NCBI GenBank assembly: GCA_964582715.1
Contig: CAZOSM010000002.1
Location: 186,001 to 250,000, forward strand
Length of the DNA stretch: 64,000 nucleotides
Source: MFZZ01 sp964582715
GTDB lineage: Bacteria; Patescibacteriota; Microgenomatia; UBA1406; GWC2-37-13
Direction of reading: 5' to 3'
The notes beneath the pieces were generated by a model. The model was not told the origin of the DNA, made no database searches, and saw nothing but the letters and a program-made list of their open reading frames with translations. This document shows positions 43,944 to 52,081 of the stretch, piece after piece; the first letter of the stretch is position 1; each line of letters begins with the position of its first letter. Position numbers and translations under genes: made by a program.

Positions 43944-44894
43944 ATGACTTCAACCAAAAAGACTGCACCTTACTTGATCATGGTGGCAGCAAGCTTGTGG
44001 GCAGTGGACGCCCTTTTTAGGACCCAGTTAACATACACGATTCCTTCCACTTGGATTGTGTTCATTGAACATCTTTTGGGGTTCATCCTATTAAGCCCTA
44101 TTTTCTTCAAAAACTGGAGATGGATTGGCGCAATGGAGAAAGGCGAATGGGTTAATTTTATTCTTCTAACCGTTGTGAGTAGTGTGCTCGGCAGCCTTTT
44201 ATTTACTCAAGCCCTTGCAAAAAGTTTTGCAGAGTTTGATTTTGTCACACCTATTCTTCTGCAAAAATTACAGCCAGTGTTTGTGATTATTCTTTCTGCC
44301 ATCTGGCTCAAAGAAAAGATCACCAAGCGTTTTATAGCTCTTGCTGTGGTAGCACTTATTGGTAGTTATCTTATGACTTTTGGAGCAACTCTTGTTGAGC
44401 TTACTTTTCAAGGGAAAGAACTCGTGTTCTTACTTGCTCTTGGTGCGGCACTCTGTTGGGGTTCTGGCACAATTATGAGTAAAAAAGCACTTAAAACTCT
44501 TGAGTTCCCAGCAGCAACAGCAACCCGATTTTTCTTGGCAATTCCCGTTTCACTTATTTTTGCATTAATCTTTAATCATACATTTGATCCTGGTCAACTT
44601 GGCTTTAGTGAATTCTGGAGATTCTTTGTTATTGCATCTATAACAGGTGGAGCTGGAGCAATCTTTTTATATTATAAAGGGTTACAAGACACAGATGCCA
44701 AGATTTCCACATTTGCCGAGCTTATGTTGCCGGTTGTAAGTATCTTTATTGCGATAACACCACTAAACCCATATGGAGAACCGCAACAATTAACCATGGC
44801 TAACATTATTGGAATTATTGTGCTGGTTACATCTATTGTGATGATCAGCTTGGAAAATAATAAACGTCAGCCATCCATTGTTGAAGAAAAGTAA
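43944..44894 (+). CDS. EamA-family transporter under FMN-riboswitch control, predicted riboflavin transporter
   Basis: A 316-aa protein with ten TM helices in two EamA repeats (LIMVAASLWAVDALFRTQL; LALGAALCWGSGTIMSKKAL). The frame opens at 43899 but Met 43944 gives the usual short N-terminus. The upstream FMN riboswitch makes riboflavin or a related flavin the likely substrate; EamA-type riboflavin transporters are known. No riboflavin biosynthesis gene is in view, which fits uptake. Transporter direction is inference. Confidence 0.85.
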   Translation: MTSTKKTAPYLIMVAASLWAVDALFRTQLTYTIPSTWIVFIEHLLGFILLSPIFFKNWRWIGAMEKGEWVNFILLTVVSSVLGSLLFTQALAKSFAEFDFVTPILLQKLQPVFVIILSAIWLKEKITKRFIALAVVALIGSYLMTFGATLVELTFQGKELVFLLALGAALCWGSGTIMSKKALKTLEFPAATATRFFLAIPVSLIFALIFNHTFDPGQLGFSEFWRFFVIASITGGAGAIFLYYKGLQDTDAKISTFAELMLPVVSIFIAITPLNPYGEPQQLTMANIIGIIVLVTSIVMISLENNKRQPSIVEEK

Positions 44895-44927
44895 GAAGCA
44901 TGCAGCCTTTATTGACGTATGATGAAA

Positions 44928-44949
44928 TCTCTTTTATAAATAAAAGAGA
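44928..44949. promoter_or_regulatory. 22-bp perfect palindrome
   Basis: TCTCTTTTAT (44928-44937), AA, ATAAAAGAGA (44940-44949), ending 6 bp before the ATG of the next gene. It may terminate the transporter mRNA or act as an operator or translation block for the following gene. Confidence 0.45.
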
Positions 44950-44955
44950 CCTCAT

Positions 44956-46140
44956 ATGAAAAAAAAGCTTTTATTCGGCTTTAAAAAGCTTGATTGGAAT
45001 AACGGCATAAAGGCATTACTGCTTGCTTCAACTGTGGTATTCCTAGTAAGTTCTGTCTATTACATAGGCAAAAACTCTTTACTACGAAGTAAATTATATA
45101 GTGTTGCAGTTCAGCTACAACAAAAAACAACTGAGTTTGAAGCATTTAGGCAAACAGACCAGGTAGCTAGAAATGACGAGTTGGAAAAGAAAATAACAGA
45201 TATAGAAAAAACATATGATGCTGCAGCAAAGACATATGAAGAAATACTAAAACTCAATGAAAATGATCAGGATACCCAGGAAATAAAAGAACAGTATGCC
45301 CAGGTGATATATTATCTTTCAGAGCGAAATGTAGCTTCAGCAGAAGCAACTCTTGCAGATTTAAATAATAAGATAAGAACACAACAGCTCGTTGTCCCGT
45401 CAGGAAGTGCCGTTCCAGCAAATGTAACCACAAATAATGCAGCACCTGGCTCAGGATACAGCAGGCAATACGTGCAAAACGAGTATGGCACGTACTTAGT
45501 AGATATCATTGCAGCAGATCTTAACTCAGCGCGAGTTATTGTAGACACTGCCTCCGATAGCACCTGTACCAATGATTGTCCGGTAGACTCCTTGGGGAGT
45601 TATGCAACTCGCAGCGGAGCATTTGCCGGTATTAACGGTCCTTACTTCTGCCCAGCCGAATACCCAGCTTGTGCCGATAAAAAGAACTCTTTCGATACCC
45701 TTATTATGAATAAAAGTAAGGTGTATTTTAATTCTGATAACAATGTCTATAGCACAGTGCCAGCAGTTATTTTCTCTGGTAACTCTGCTCGGTTTGTGGG
45801 TCAGTCTCTAGAATGGGGGAGAGATACTGGAGTTGATTCTGTTATTGCAAGCCAACCAATGCTTTTGTCTGGAGGTAATGTGGTGTTTGGAGGAGATGAT
45901 GAAATTAAGCGAGCTGGTAAAGGTTCTCGCAGCTTTATTGGAACCAATGGAAGCACTGTATATATTGGTGTGGTACATAATGCCAATGTGGCAGAAGTGG
46001 CACAGGTTCTTAAAACACTCGGAATTCAGTACGCACTTAACTTAGACAGTGGTGGGTCAACTGCCTTGTGGAGTAATGGGAGTTATATTGTCGGGCCGGG
46101 GAGAAATACACCTTTTGGAATTCTATTTATACATAAATAG
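44956..46140 (+). CDS. Phosphodiester glycosidase (NAGPA/DUF2233) domain protein with TM anchor and coiled coil
   Basis: A 394-aa protein. A TM helix is at residues about 18-38, followed by a long predicted coiled coil (about 45-130, rich in E/K/Q), and a C-terminal NAGPA-type domain from about 170: AFAGINGPYFCPAEYPACAD, FDTLIMNKSKVYFN, and NLDSGGSTALWSNG near the end, with the catalytic-fold GGSTA motif. Family members cleave GlcNAc-phosphodiesters; in bacteria the substrate may be a cell-wall glycan. It is placed outside the membrane. Confidence 0.82.
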   Translation: MKKKLLFGFKKLDWNNGIKALLLASTVVFLVSSVYYIGKNSLLRSKLYSVAVQLQQKTTEFEAFRQTDQVARNDELEKKITDIEKTYDAAAKTYEEILKLNENDQDTQEIKEQYAQVIYYLSERNVASAEATLADLNNKIRTQQLVVPSGSAVPANVTTNNAAPGSGYSRQYVQNEYGTYLVDIIAADLNSARVIVDTASDSTCTNDCPVDSLGSYATRSGAFAGINGPYFCPAEYPACADKKNSFDTLIMNKSKVYFNSDNNVYSTVPAVIFSGNSARFVGQSLEWGRDTGVDSVIASQPMLLSGGNVVFGGDDEIKRAGKGSRSFIGTNGSTVYIGVVHNANVAEVAQVLKTLGIQYALNLDSGGSTALWSNGSYIVGPGRNTPFGILFIHK

Positions 46141-46141
46141 A

Positions 46142-46651
46142 CTATATAGACAAACCAGCGTCTCGACATACTTCTTCCCAAGAAATACGCGTTTTTCCCA
46201 AAGTAAGATACAAATGATCAACTGCAAGCCAACCATTTTTTATACCTTCATATACCTTTTTGAAATCATAATGCTCTAAAGATACATATCTACTTTTTGG
46301 GTGTGAAACAAGATTTCGGTATTTCCCATAAAATTTAAGATAGAAATTCAGCTCTTTCCGTTTTTTAATCTCCAGCAAATCAAAGGTTCGTTCCCATTTA
46401 TTACGAAAAGTGAGTGACTTAAACTTGCGAGCAAGCTCTTTATTTTCTTTTTTTAGTGGTTCCAGTGGTTTAGCACGCTCAATTTCTTCATTAATAATTG
46501 CCTCCATAGCAACCTGGAAGAGCAAAACCGATTGAATACATTCTTCAGATTCAGCAATGTGATCTTTAGATGTATGAAATACAGATGCCGCCACCAGATG
46601 TCTAATCGAGTTCGTAACAAGAAGTTCTGCAATATCAATTTGTCCTGTCAT
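46142..46651 (-). CDS. HEPN-domain-like protein
   Basis: A 169-aa helical protein. KYRNLVSHPKSRY near residue 110 contains R-x4-H, the catalytic pattern of HEPN ribonucleases. Its helical pattern and length also fit. It has its own -10 (GCTATAAT read on the minus strand, 46662-46667), so it can be transcribed apart from the Doc-like gene 18 bp upstream. HEPN proteins are toxins or RNases of many defence systems; here the partner, if any, could be the Doc-like gene or nothing. Confidence 0.55.
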   Translation of the reverse strand: MTGQIDIAELLVTNSIRHLVAASVFHTSKDHIAESEECIQSVLLFQVAMEAIINEEIERAKPLEPLKKENKELARKFKSLTFRNKWERTFDLLEIKKRKELNFYLKFYGKYRNLVSHPKSRYVSLEHYDFKKVYEGIKNGWLAVDHLYLTLGKTRISWEEVCRDAGLSI

Positions 46652-46669
46652 AGAATGATATATTATAGC

Positions 46670-47128
46670 TTACCGCAACCGAATAAGAGTCATAATTCTA
46701 TTGAGGAAGCTAGAAGACATTGTATGTTGTTTTATAAAATCAACTACTTCCTTAAACTCACGATCCTGCTTTTTATGTGAATTGGTTACTTGAATAGCAA
46801 ATGAATACATCTCATCTTCTGCAACGATAAGTTCTAAATCATTTAACTGTAGAAAAACATATGTCGCAACAATTGAGATTCGTTTGTTGCCATTATTGAA
46901 TGGATGAAATTTATTTATGAAATATAAGTAACATGCTGCCTTTTCGAATGTATCTTTATATAAATCATTGCCAGCAAAGGTACGCTGAGGGGTAGAAATT
47001 ATACTTTCAAGCTTGTCAAAATAGGTTTTTGCAAAATCTGGTGGAGGATCCTTTTGCTTTACAAAATAATTATGAAGTTCTGTACAAATGATCTCAAAAT
47101 GCTCCTTTGTAAGATAAATAGTACTCAT
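46670..47128 (-). CDS. Fic/Doc-family protein (Doc-like toxin)
   Basis: A 152-aa protein. The Fic core FINKFHPFNNGNKRISIVAT near residue 70 matches HPFxxGNKR, except that Asn replaces the usual Asp/Glu. The remaining helices fit Doc-type proteins, which phosphorylate elongation factor Tu and stop translation. The start is 2 bp after the stop of a 48-codon upstream ORF, as expected for a toxin-antitoxin operon. Confidence 0.82.
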   Translation of the reverse strand: MSTIYLTKEHFEIICTELHNYFVKQKDPPPDFAKTYFDKLESIISTPQRTFAGNDLYKDTFEKAACYLYFINKFHPFNNGNKRISIVATYVFLQLNDLELIVAEDEMYSFAIQVTNSHKKQDREFKEVVDFIKQHTMSSSFLNRIMTLIRLR

Positions 47129-47130
47129 GG

Positions 47131-47277
47131 TTATTCATAGGCCAAACGACGGAGAGTCTTTTCATACTTTTTAATTGCCTGCTTTGTATACTTTTTTACA
47201 TCTTTATCTTTTGAGTTCTCTTTCTTTTTAGAATCGTCTCTTCTCCAAATTTTGTTAATAAATTTAAGTACTACCAT
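47131..47277 (-). CDS. Small basic protein, putative antitoxin of the Doc-like gene
   Basis: 48 aa: MVVLKFINKIWRRDDSKKKE, then a Lys-rich helix ending YEKTLRRLAYE. No family match, but its position (2 bp upstream of doc-like), size and amphipathic C-terminal helix fit an antitoxin. TATACT on the minus strand (47289-47294) lies 11 nt before the ATG. Confidence 0.5.
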   Translation of the reverse strand: MVVLKFINKIWRRDDSKKKENSKDKDVKKYTKQAIKKYEKTLRRLAYE

Positions 47278-47443
47278 ATCTGGAGTTTAGTATATCAAAT
47301 TTAATAATGCAAGAAAGATCTGTCGGAAACAGGTAAATTTGCAGATTAGTTCAGTTAAAGACTATGTTTTTTCGAGCTGACGAGAGGCAGAATCTGGAAC
47401 GAATCTATATAGCTAGATAAAATGAGTTATAATAATACTCCGA

Positions 47444-48550
47444 ATGAATACCTCACACAAAAAATATATTTTAATCGATGTCGTCCCGCCAACAACAAGT
47501 AAAGAGGAAGCAGAAGATAATCTTCAGGAAATTCTATCTTTAATTGGAACCTATGGTGGAGGGACTGTAGTGGAGATAATTCAACGCCGTGCACACCCGC
47601 ACCCAGGCACTTATATCGGATCGGGCAAAGCAGAAGAAGTAGCTCTGCTGGTCAAAGAACATAAAATTGATGTTGTTATTCTGAATGCAATTGCCAAAAC
47701 AACTCAGCTCTATAAACTTCAACGGATGTATTGGAAATATAATCCAAATATAGAAATTTGGGACCGAGTCGACCTTATCTTACATATTTTTGCAAAGCAT
47801 GCACGCACTGCAGAAGCTAAACTCCAGATTGAGCTTGCCACTATGCGTCATATGGGTCCTAGGATGTACGGGCTATCGGGAGAGCTTGGACGACAAACTG
47901 GTGGAATTGGAGTAAGAGGTGGAGCAGGGGAGACAAATGTCGAGCTCATGAAACGACACTGGCGTGATGCTATCAAAAAAACAGCAGATAAATTAGATGC
48001 ACTTGTTAAAAATAGAGAAAAACAGCTTAAACGACGTCGTGAAGTTGGGCTTAAGACTATTTCCATAGTAGGGTATACCAATGCTGGCAAAACAACTCTC
48101 TTTAATAAACTTGCAAAAAAAGAGAAACTGGCAAAAAATGTGTTGTTTGCCACTTTAGATAGTACCGTAGGGAAGATCTATTTTCCGGCAACTCAAAGAG
48201 AGGTCTTAGTTTCTGACACCATTGGATTTATTCAAAACCTGCCAGCACAGCTTGTTGATGCATTTAAATCCACGCTCATGGAATCTATTAATGCCGATTT
48301 ATTGCTCCATGTGATAGATGTTACAGACCCAAAAATGTATGAAAAAATTCATATTGTTGAAGAAATACTCAGCGAATTAGGATTAGAACAGAAAAAAACA
48401 ATGTATGTTTTTAATAAATCAGAGAATCTTCCTCAAAATGTAAAGACTTATTTAGAAGAAAATTTTGCTACAAAACATCCTCAGTTTATTTCTGCAAAAG
48501 AGGGAATACATATTGAAGAACTAAAAACTGCAATGCATGAGATTGTGTAA
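47444..48550 (+). CDS. hflX: GTPase HflX
   Basis: A 368-aa ribosome-associated GTPase. N-terminal HflX domain: EIIQRRAHPHPGTYIGSGKA, NAIAKTTQLYKLQR, WDRVDLILHIFAKHARTAEA and GELGRQTGGIGVRGGAGE. The G domain has P-loop VGYTNAGKTTLFNKL near 207, G3 DTIGFIQNLP near 257 and NKSE near 325. It rescues or splits stalled ribosomes under stress. TATAAT at 47428-47433. The 3' end abuts the convergent nadE. Confidence 0.93.
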   Translation: MNTSHKKYILIDVVPPTTSKEEAEDNLQEILSLIGTYGGGTVVEIIQRRAHPHPGTYIGSGKAEEVALLVKEHKIDVVILNAIAKTTQLYKLQRMYWKYNPNIEIWDRVDLILHIFAKHARTAEAKLQIELATMRHMGPRMYGLSGELGRQTGGIGVRGGAGETNVELMKRHWRDAIKKTADKLDALVKNREKQLKRRREVGLKTISIVGYTNAGKTTLFNKLAKKEKLAKNVLFATLDSTVGKIYFPATQREVLVSDTIGFIQNLPAQLVDAFKSTLMESINADLLLHVIDVTDPKMYEKIHIVEEILSELGLEQKKTMYVFNKSENLPQNVKTYLEENFATKHPQFISAKEGIHIEELKTAMHEIV

Positions 48551-49330
48551 CTATAAGGTGTATGGAACTTCGTGTTTAAATTTGTTTTTCAAAGCAGTTT
48601 CTATAATATCTTTCACCTTGTTATATCCAAGTGCTTTAATCTCCTGAAGTGACTTCTTTTCCTCAAAATAGAGGTAAAGAACCGGATCTGCTTCTGCATA
48701 GGTAAAACCAAGCTCCTTCTCATCTGTTTGATTATCCCATAGACCAGCAGTTGGTGCTGCTTTTAATATTGAATCCGGGATACTTAGGTGAGCTGCAAGC
48801 TGTCGCACCTGTGTTTTATACAAATGCTGAATGGGTTCAAAGTCAGAAGCTTCATCGCCAAAGCGAGTAAAGTAACCAAGATAGTATTCTGATCTATTTT
48901 CTGTACCACACACCAAAGCTTTATGTTTTTTTGCAAAATCATAGAGCATGATCATACGAGTTCGAGCCATAATATTACCTAAACGCAGTTTCTCAACTTC
49001 ATTTTGAGGATGAAGTACACCAAGTGATCTAGCAATTGCATCGACCTGATCTTGAATAGAGTAGAGAAGTACATTTTGTTCTGGAAGGCCTATAGAATGT
49101 ATTGTAGTTTTAAATGATGCAATTGATCTTTCAAAATAATATAAATGAGTTACATAAATGTCTCGAAGTGGCACTACCTCCTTAATTACATTTAACGACG
49201 TTGCAGAATCTATTCCACCCGACAGTGCTACAATAACATTTTGTGTGTTGGCTTTACGAAGTGTATCCGATATGAAGTTCGTAATTTTCTGTTTTTCTTC
49301 TTCTGGGTTAATCTGTAATAGAGGAGACAT
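48551..49330 (-). CDS. nadE: NAD+ synthase (ammonia-dependent)
   Basis: A 259-aa enzyme of the NadE type that converts nicotinate adenine dinucleotide to NAD+. P-loop VALSGGIDSATSLNVI near residue 35; GTENRSEYYLGYFTRFGDEA near 140 and AAPTAGLWDNQTDEKELGF near 190 are diagnostic. There is no N-terminal glutaminase domain, so ammonia is the amide donor. Near-neighbour nadD (on the same strand) supplies the preceding step. Confidence 0.92.
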   Translation of the reverse strand: MSPLLQINPEEEKQKITNFISDTLRKANTQNVIVALSGGIDSATSLNVIKEVVPLRDIYVTHLYYFERSIASFKTTIHSIGLPEQNVLLYSIQDQVDAIARSLGVLHPQNEVEKLRLGNIMARTRMIMLYDFAKKHKALVCGTENRSEYYLGYFTRFGDEASDFEPIQHLYKTQVRQLAAHLSIPDSILKAAPTAGLWDNQTDEKELGFTYAEADPVLYLYFEEKKSLQEIKALGYNKVKDIIETALKNKFKHEVPYTL

Positions 49331-49388
49331 AAAAAAGTTTAATTTCTAATTAACATTGACTCATTACAAATTATAAAACGAAAGAAGA

Positions 49389-49535
49389 AGCAGACAAGTT
49401 CATTTTAAGGACCTGGAGATTTCGAAGTTTGCTTACTATACGGTTAACAAAAGATTGTCGAAATCTTCAATGAGTGAGGCAAACACCATAAGGTTGATTA
49501 TTGCCGAACGCTTCGACAAAATGAATTTGTCTGCT
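49389..49535. repeat. 147-bp palindromic element between nadE and nadD
   Basis: Outer arms AGCAGACAAGTTCATTTT (49389-49406) and AAAATGAATTTGTCTGCT (49518-49535) pair with one mismatch. The inner hairpin AGATTTCGA (49417-49425) / TCGAAATCT (49458-49466) is perfect. The loop segment GTTTGC (49427-49432) is complementary to GCAAAC (49479-49484), giving a pseudoknot topology. No ORF. Its plan is like that of the 8.3-kb element. Confidence 0.6.
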
Positions 49536-49574
49536 GAAGAGATACTGGATCTTTGATCAAGTTTGGAATGACAA

Positions 49575-50171
49575 TTAATACAGTTTATTACTTTTAATAT
49601 ACTCAATAACCTTCTTAGGTACAATATGCTCAACAGACCTTCCTTCTTTTAACCGCTTTCTAATAATTGTTGAGGAAATATTGGTAATGACCGTGTCATC
49701 AAAGTCAATCAGGGTAATATTTGAGGGAATAGTATCAATCTGAAATCCTTTTTTTACATGTTCTGAAAGCTCATGGATACTACTTGCCCTTGGGTACACA
49801 ACAATATGAAAGTCTGTAATAAGCTTTTCCCATTCATCCCACTTGTAGAAATCGGGGAGAAGGTCAGATCCCATACACCAGTAAAAAGTATTTTCTGGAT
49901 GTTCTTCAGCAAGTAATCTCATTGTCTCGATGGTAATACTTGATTGATTCTTTTTATATTCAAAATCAGATACTTTGATACGATGAGTCTCAAGCAGCTT
50001 TGTCATTGCTAATCGATCTTTTGCAGAAGCCATCTTCTTATCAAATGGGTGAGAGTACACAGGTACAAGCCACATTTCATCAAATTGCATATAGTCTATT
50101 ATTTGCTCGGCAATAATAAGATGAGCTAGGTGTGGTGGGTCAAAAGCACCGCCTAGAATACCAATTTTCAT
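49575..50171 (-). CDS. nadD: Nicotinate-nucleotide adenylyltransferase
   Basis: A 198-aa enzyme forming nicotinate adenine dinucleotide from NaMN and ATP. N-terminal GILGGAFDPPHLAHLIIAEQ (the GxFdPxHxGH nucleotidyl site), WLVPVYSHPFDKK near 34, FYWCMGSDLL near 96, ISSTIIRKRLKEG near 165. TATAAT on the minus strand (50178-50183) ends 6 nt before the ATG. Confidence 0.92.
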   Translation of the reverse strand: MKIGILGGAFDPPHLAHLIIAEQIIDYMQFDEMWLVPVYSHPFDKKMASAKDRLAMTKLLETHRIKVSDFEYKKNQSSITIETMRLLAEEHPENTFYWCMGSDLLPDFYKWDEWEKLITDFHIVVYPRASSIHELSEHVKKGFQIDTIPSNITLIDFDDTVITNISSTIIRKRLKEGRSVEHIVPKKVIEYIKSNKLY

Positions 50172-50250
50172 GTGTTCATTATACCTCTTCTTACTTTTTT
50201 CTCACCAATACTTAGTCATTTCCTGTACGTAAGGTAGTTAAGATACCCTT

Positions 50251-51006
50251 ATGAAAAAACCAGTAATTATCCCCGGCCAAGGGGGAGAAGGAGAGAATTT
50301 TTTTACAGATTTTCTCACCATATTAACCAATTCAAAAATACCATTTATGATTGGCGGTACATATGCCGTCAAATTTTATACCGGTATCAATAGACCTACC
50401 AAAGATATTGATATCTTTTGTACAGCAGGTGATTATCCAAAAATTCTCAAACACTTTAGTGACAAGGGATATAAAGTAGAGATCACAGATGAACGATGGC
50501 TTGCCAAGATCTATAAAGGGGAGTACTTTGTCGATATCATATTCGGCTCCGTACCAGGTTTTTGGCCAATTACAGAATCATGGATCGAAAGAGCTTCTGT
50601 AGGAGATGTCTTAGGTTTACAAGTACATATTACACCTCCTGAGGAACTGATTGTGAGCAAGGCATATCGTATGGGACGCGAAAATTTTGATGGAGCTGAT
50701 GTCACAAACCTCATTCGTAAATGCGGCGCGAACCTAGATTGGAAGCGCATAGTTCGCCGAATGGAGCCATACTGGGAAATTCTCCTCGTGCATTTACTAC
50801 TTTTTCGATTTATTTACCCATCTGACCGCCATTTAATACCGAAATGGCTCGTAAATGAATTAACAACCAGAGTACAGGCACAACTTGAGTTGCCAGTACC
50901 TCGTGAAAGAATATGCCGTGGTTCGCTGCTTTCACCAGATCAATTTGAGATAGCGTATAAAAAATGGAAGTATAACGATTTTACTCAATTTATACCGCTT
51001 GATTGA
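50251..51006 (+). CDS. Nucleotidyltransferase-like protein (AbiEii/DUF6036-like)
   Basis: A 251-aa protein. The segment FMIGGTYAVKFYTGINRPTK, followed by DIDIF near residue 50, has the GG...DxD pattern of AbiEii-type or DUF6036 nucleotidyltransferases, with a further EEL and the IVSKAYRMGRENFDGADV region. The function is unknown; related proteins can be toxins. TAAGAT at 50239-50244 ends 6 nt before the ATG. It overlaps the next gene by one base (TGATG). Confidence 0.65.
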   Translation: MKKPVIIPGQGGEGENFFTDFLTILTNSKIPFMIGGTYAVKFYTGINRPTKDIDIFCTAGDYPKILKHFSDKGYKVEITDERWLAKIYKGEYFVDIIFGSVPGFWPITESWIERASVGDVLGLQVHITPPEELIVSKAYRMGRENFDGADVTNLIRKCGANLDWKRIVRRMEPYWEILLVHLLLFRFIYPSDRHLIPKWLVNELTTRVQAQLELPVPRERICRGSLLSPDQFEIAYKKWKYNDFTQFIPLD

Positions 51007-51722
51007 TGAAAAAAACACGTATAGCAGCAATGGCCGACTTACATATCGGCCGTGAGGGACATGATTATTCTGAAGATTTTAAAGAACTGTCTTTGGAAGC
51101 AGATATACTGGTATTATGTGGTGATTTAACAGATAGAGGATCAGAAGAACAAACTCTGGAGCTAATCCAACAGCTCACAAGCTGTAAAGTGCCAGTAATA
51201 TGTGTGTTGGGAAATCACGATTATGAGGGGGAAGAAGAAGACCGGGTAACGCAGCTACTTCAGGAGAATAAAATTCATGTACTGAATGGTACCTCAACTG
51301 TTGTAGAAGAAATTGGTTTTGCTGGTATAAAAGGTTTTTGTGGCGGCTTTGATTCTTTTACGCTTGCTCCATGGGGAGAACGAGCTATAAAAGAGTTTGT
51401 GCATGAAAGTATTCAAGATTCTTTACAACTGGAAAAAGCACTTTCTGAGCTGGATACCAAAAAGAAAGTAGTTCTGTTACATTATTCACCCATTTCAGCA
51501 ACAGTAAAAGGGGAGCCACTTGAGTTATACCCTTTTCTAGGGTGTTCACGTTTGATAAGTCCAATTCATAGACTTCACCCAGATGTTGTTTTCCATGGAC
51601 ATGCCCATCATGGCACACATGAAGGTAAAACGTTACAAGGAGATATTCCAGTTTACAATGTTTCCGTACCAGTTAATATCCTTCTTGAAAGAAAAAAGAA
51701 GTACGTGATTAAAGAAATTTAA
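51006..51722 (+). CDS. Metallophosphoesterase
   Basis: A 238-aa calcineurin-like phosphoesterase. Motifs: MADLHIGREG (DxH), LCGDLTDRG (GDxxD-type), VLGNHDYEG (GNHD), and FHGHAHHGTHEG (GHxH). The start is ATG 51006, one base overlapping the upstream stop (TTG at 51003 is less likely). The substrate is unknown; the pair with the nucleotidyltransferase is translationally coupled. Confidence 0.88.
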   Translation: MKKTRIAAMADLHIGREGHDYSEDFKELSLEADILVLCGDLTDRGSEEQTLELIQQLTSCKVPVICVLGNHDYEGEEEDRVTQLLQENKIHVLNGTSTVVEEIGFAGIKGFCGGFDSFTLAPWGERAIKEFVHESIQDSLQLEKALSELDTKKKVVLLHYSPISATVKGEPLELYPFLGCSRLISPIHRLHPDVVFHGHAHHGTHEGKTLQGDIPVYNVSVPVNILLERKKKYVIKEI

Positions 51723-52051
51723 TTCAGAGGAGTAAAGTTAAGCTCTTGATCTGGAGATTCCTTGATAATATTGCACATGTCCTGTATTACATCTATCTGT
51801 TGATTTAAAGGGACTTCCTGTTCGTGCATATATTTAAGATAATCTCCAAGTTTTTCTCTCATAGGTTCTGAAGCATACCCACTACAAGAAGTATCAGCAC
51901 GATCTACTGGGATATACGTATTCTTTTGTAACCAATGGCCTGCACCTGTTACTACAAGTGCAAATAACCCAATTCCAGCTGCCTGTCCCAAAAACCTTTT
52001 ATGTTCCTGAAAAAAGCCAGTACGTGTTCGGCCTTCTTGATGTGAAATCAT
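51719..52051 (-). CDS. Small single-pass membrane protein
   Basis: A 110-aa protein with one TM helix (residues about 23-41, GQAAGIGLFALVVTGAGHWL) and a C-terminal hydrophilic domain with two cysteines. No family is recognised. TATAAT on the minus strand (52059-52064) lies 7 nt before the ATG. Convergent 4-bp overlap with the phosphoesterase gene. Confidence 0.55.
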   Translation of the reverse strand: MISHQEGRTRTGFFQEHKRFLGQAAGIGLFALVVTGAGHWLQKNTYIPVDRADTSCSGYASEPMREKLGDYLKYMHEQEVPLNQQIDVIQDMCNIIKESPDQELNFTPLN

Positions 52052-52081
52052 ATACTATATTATACCATAATACTATAGGAC

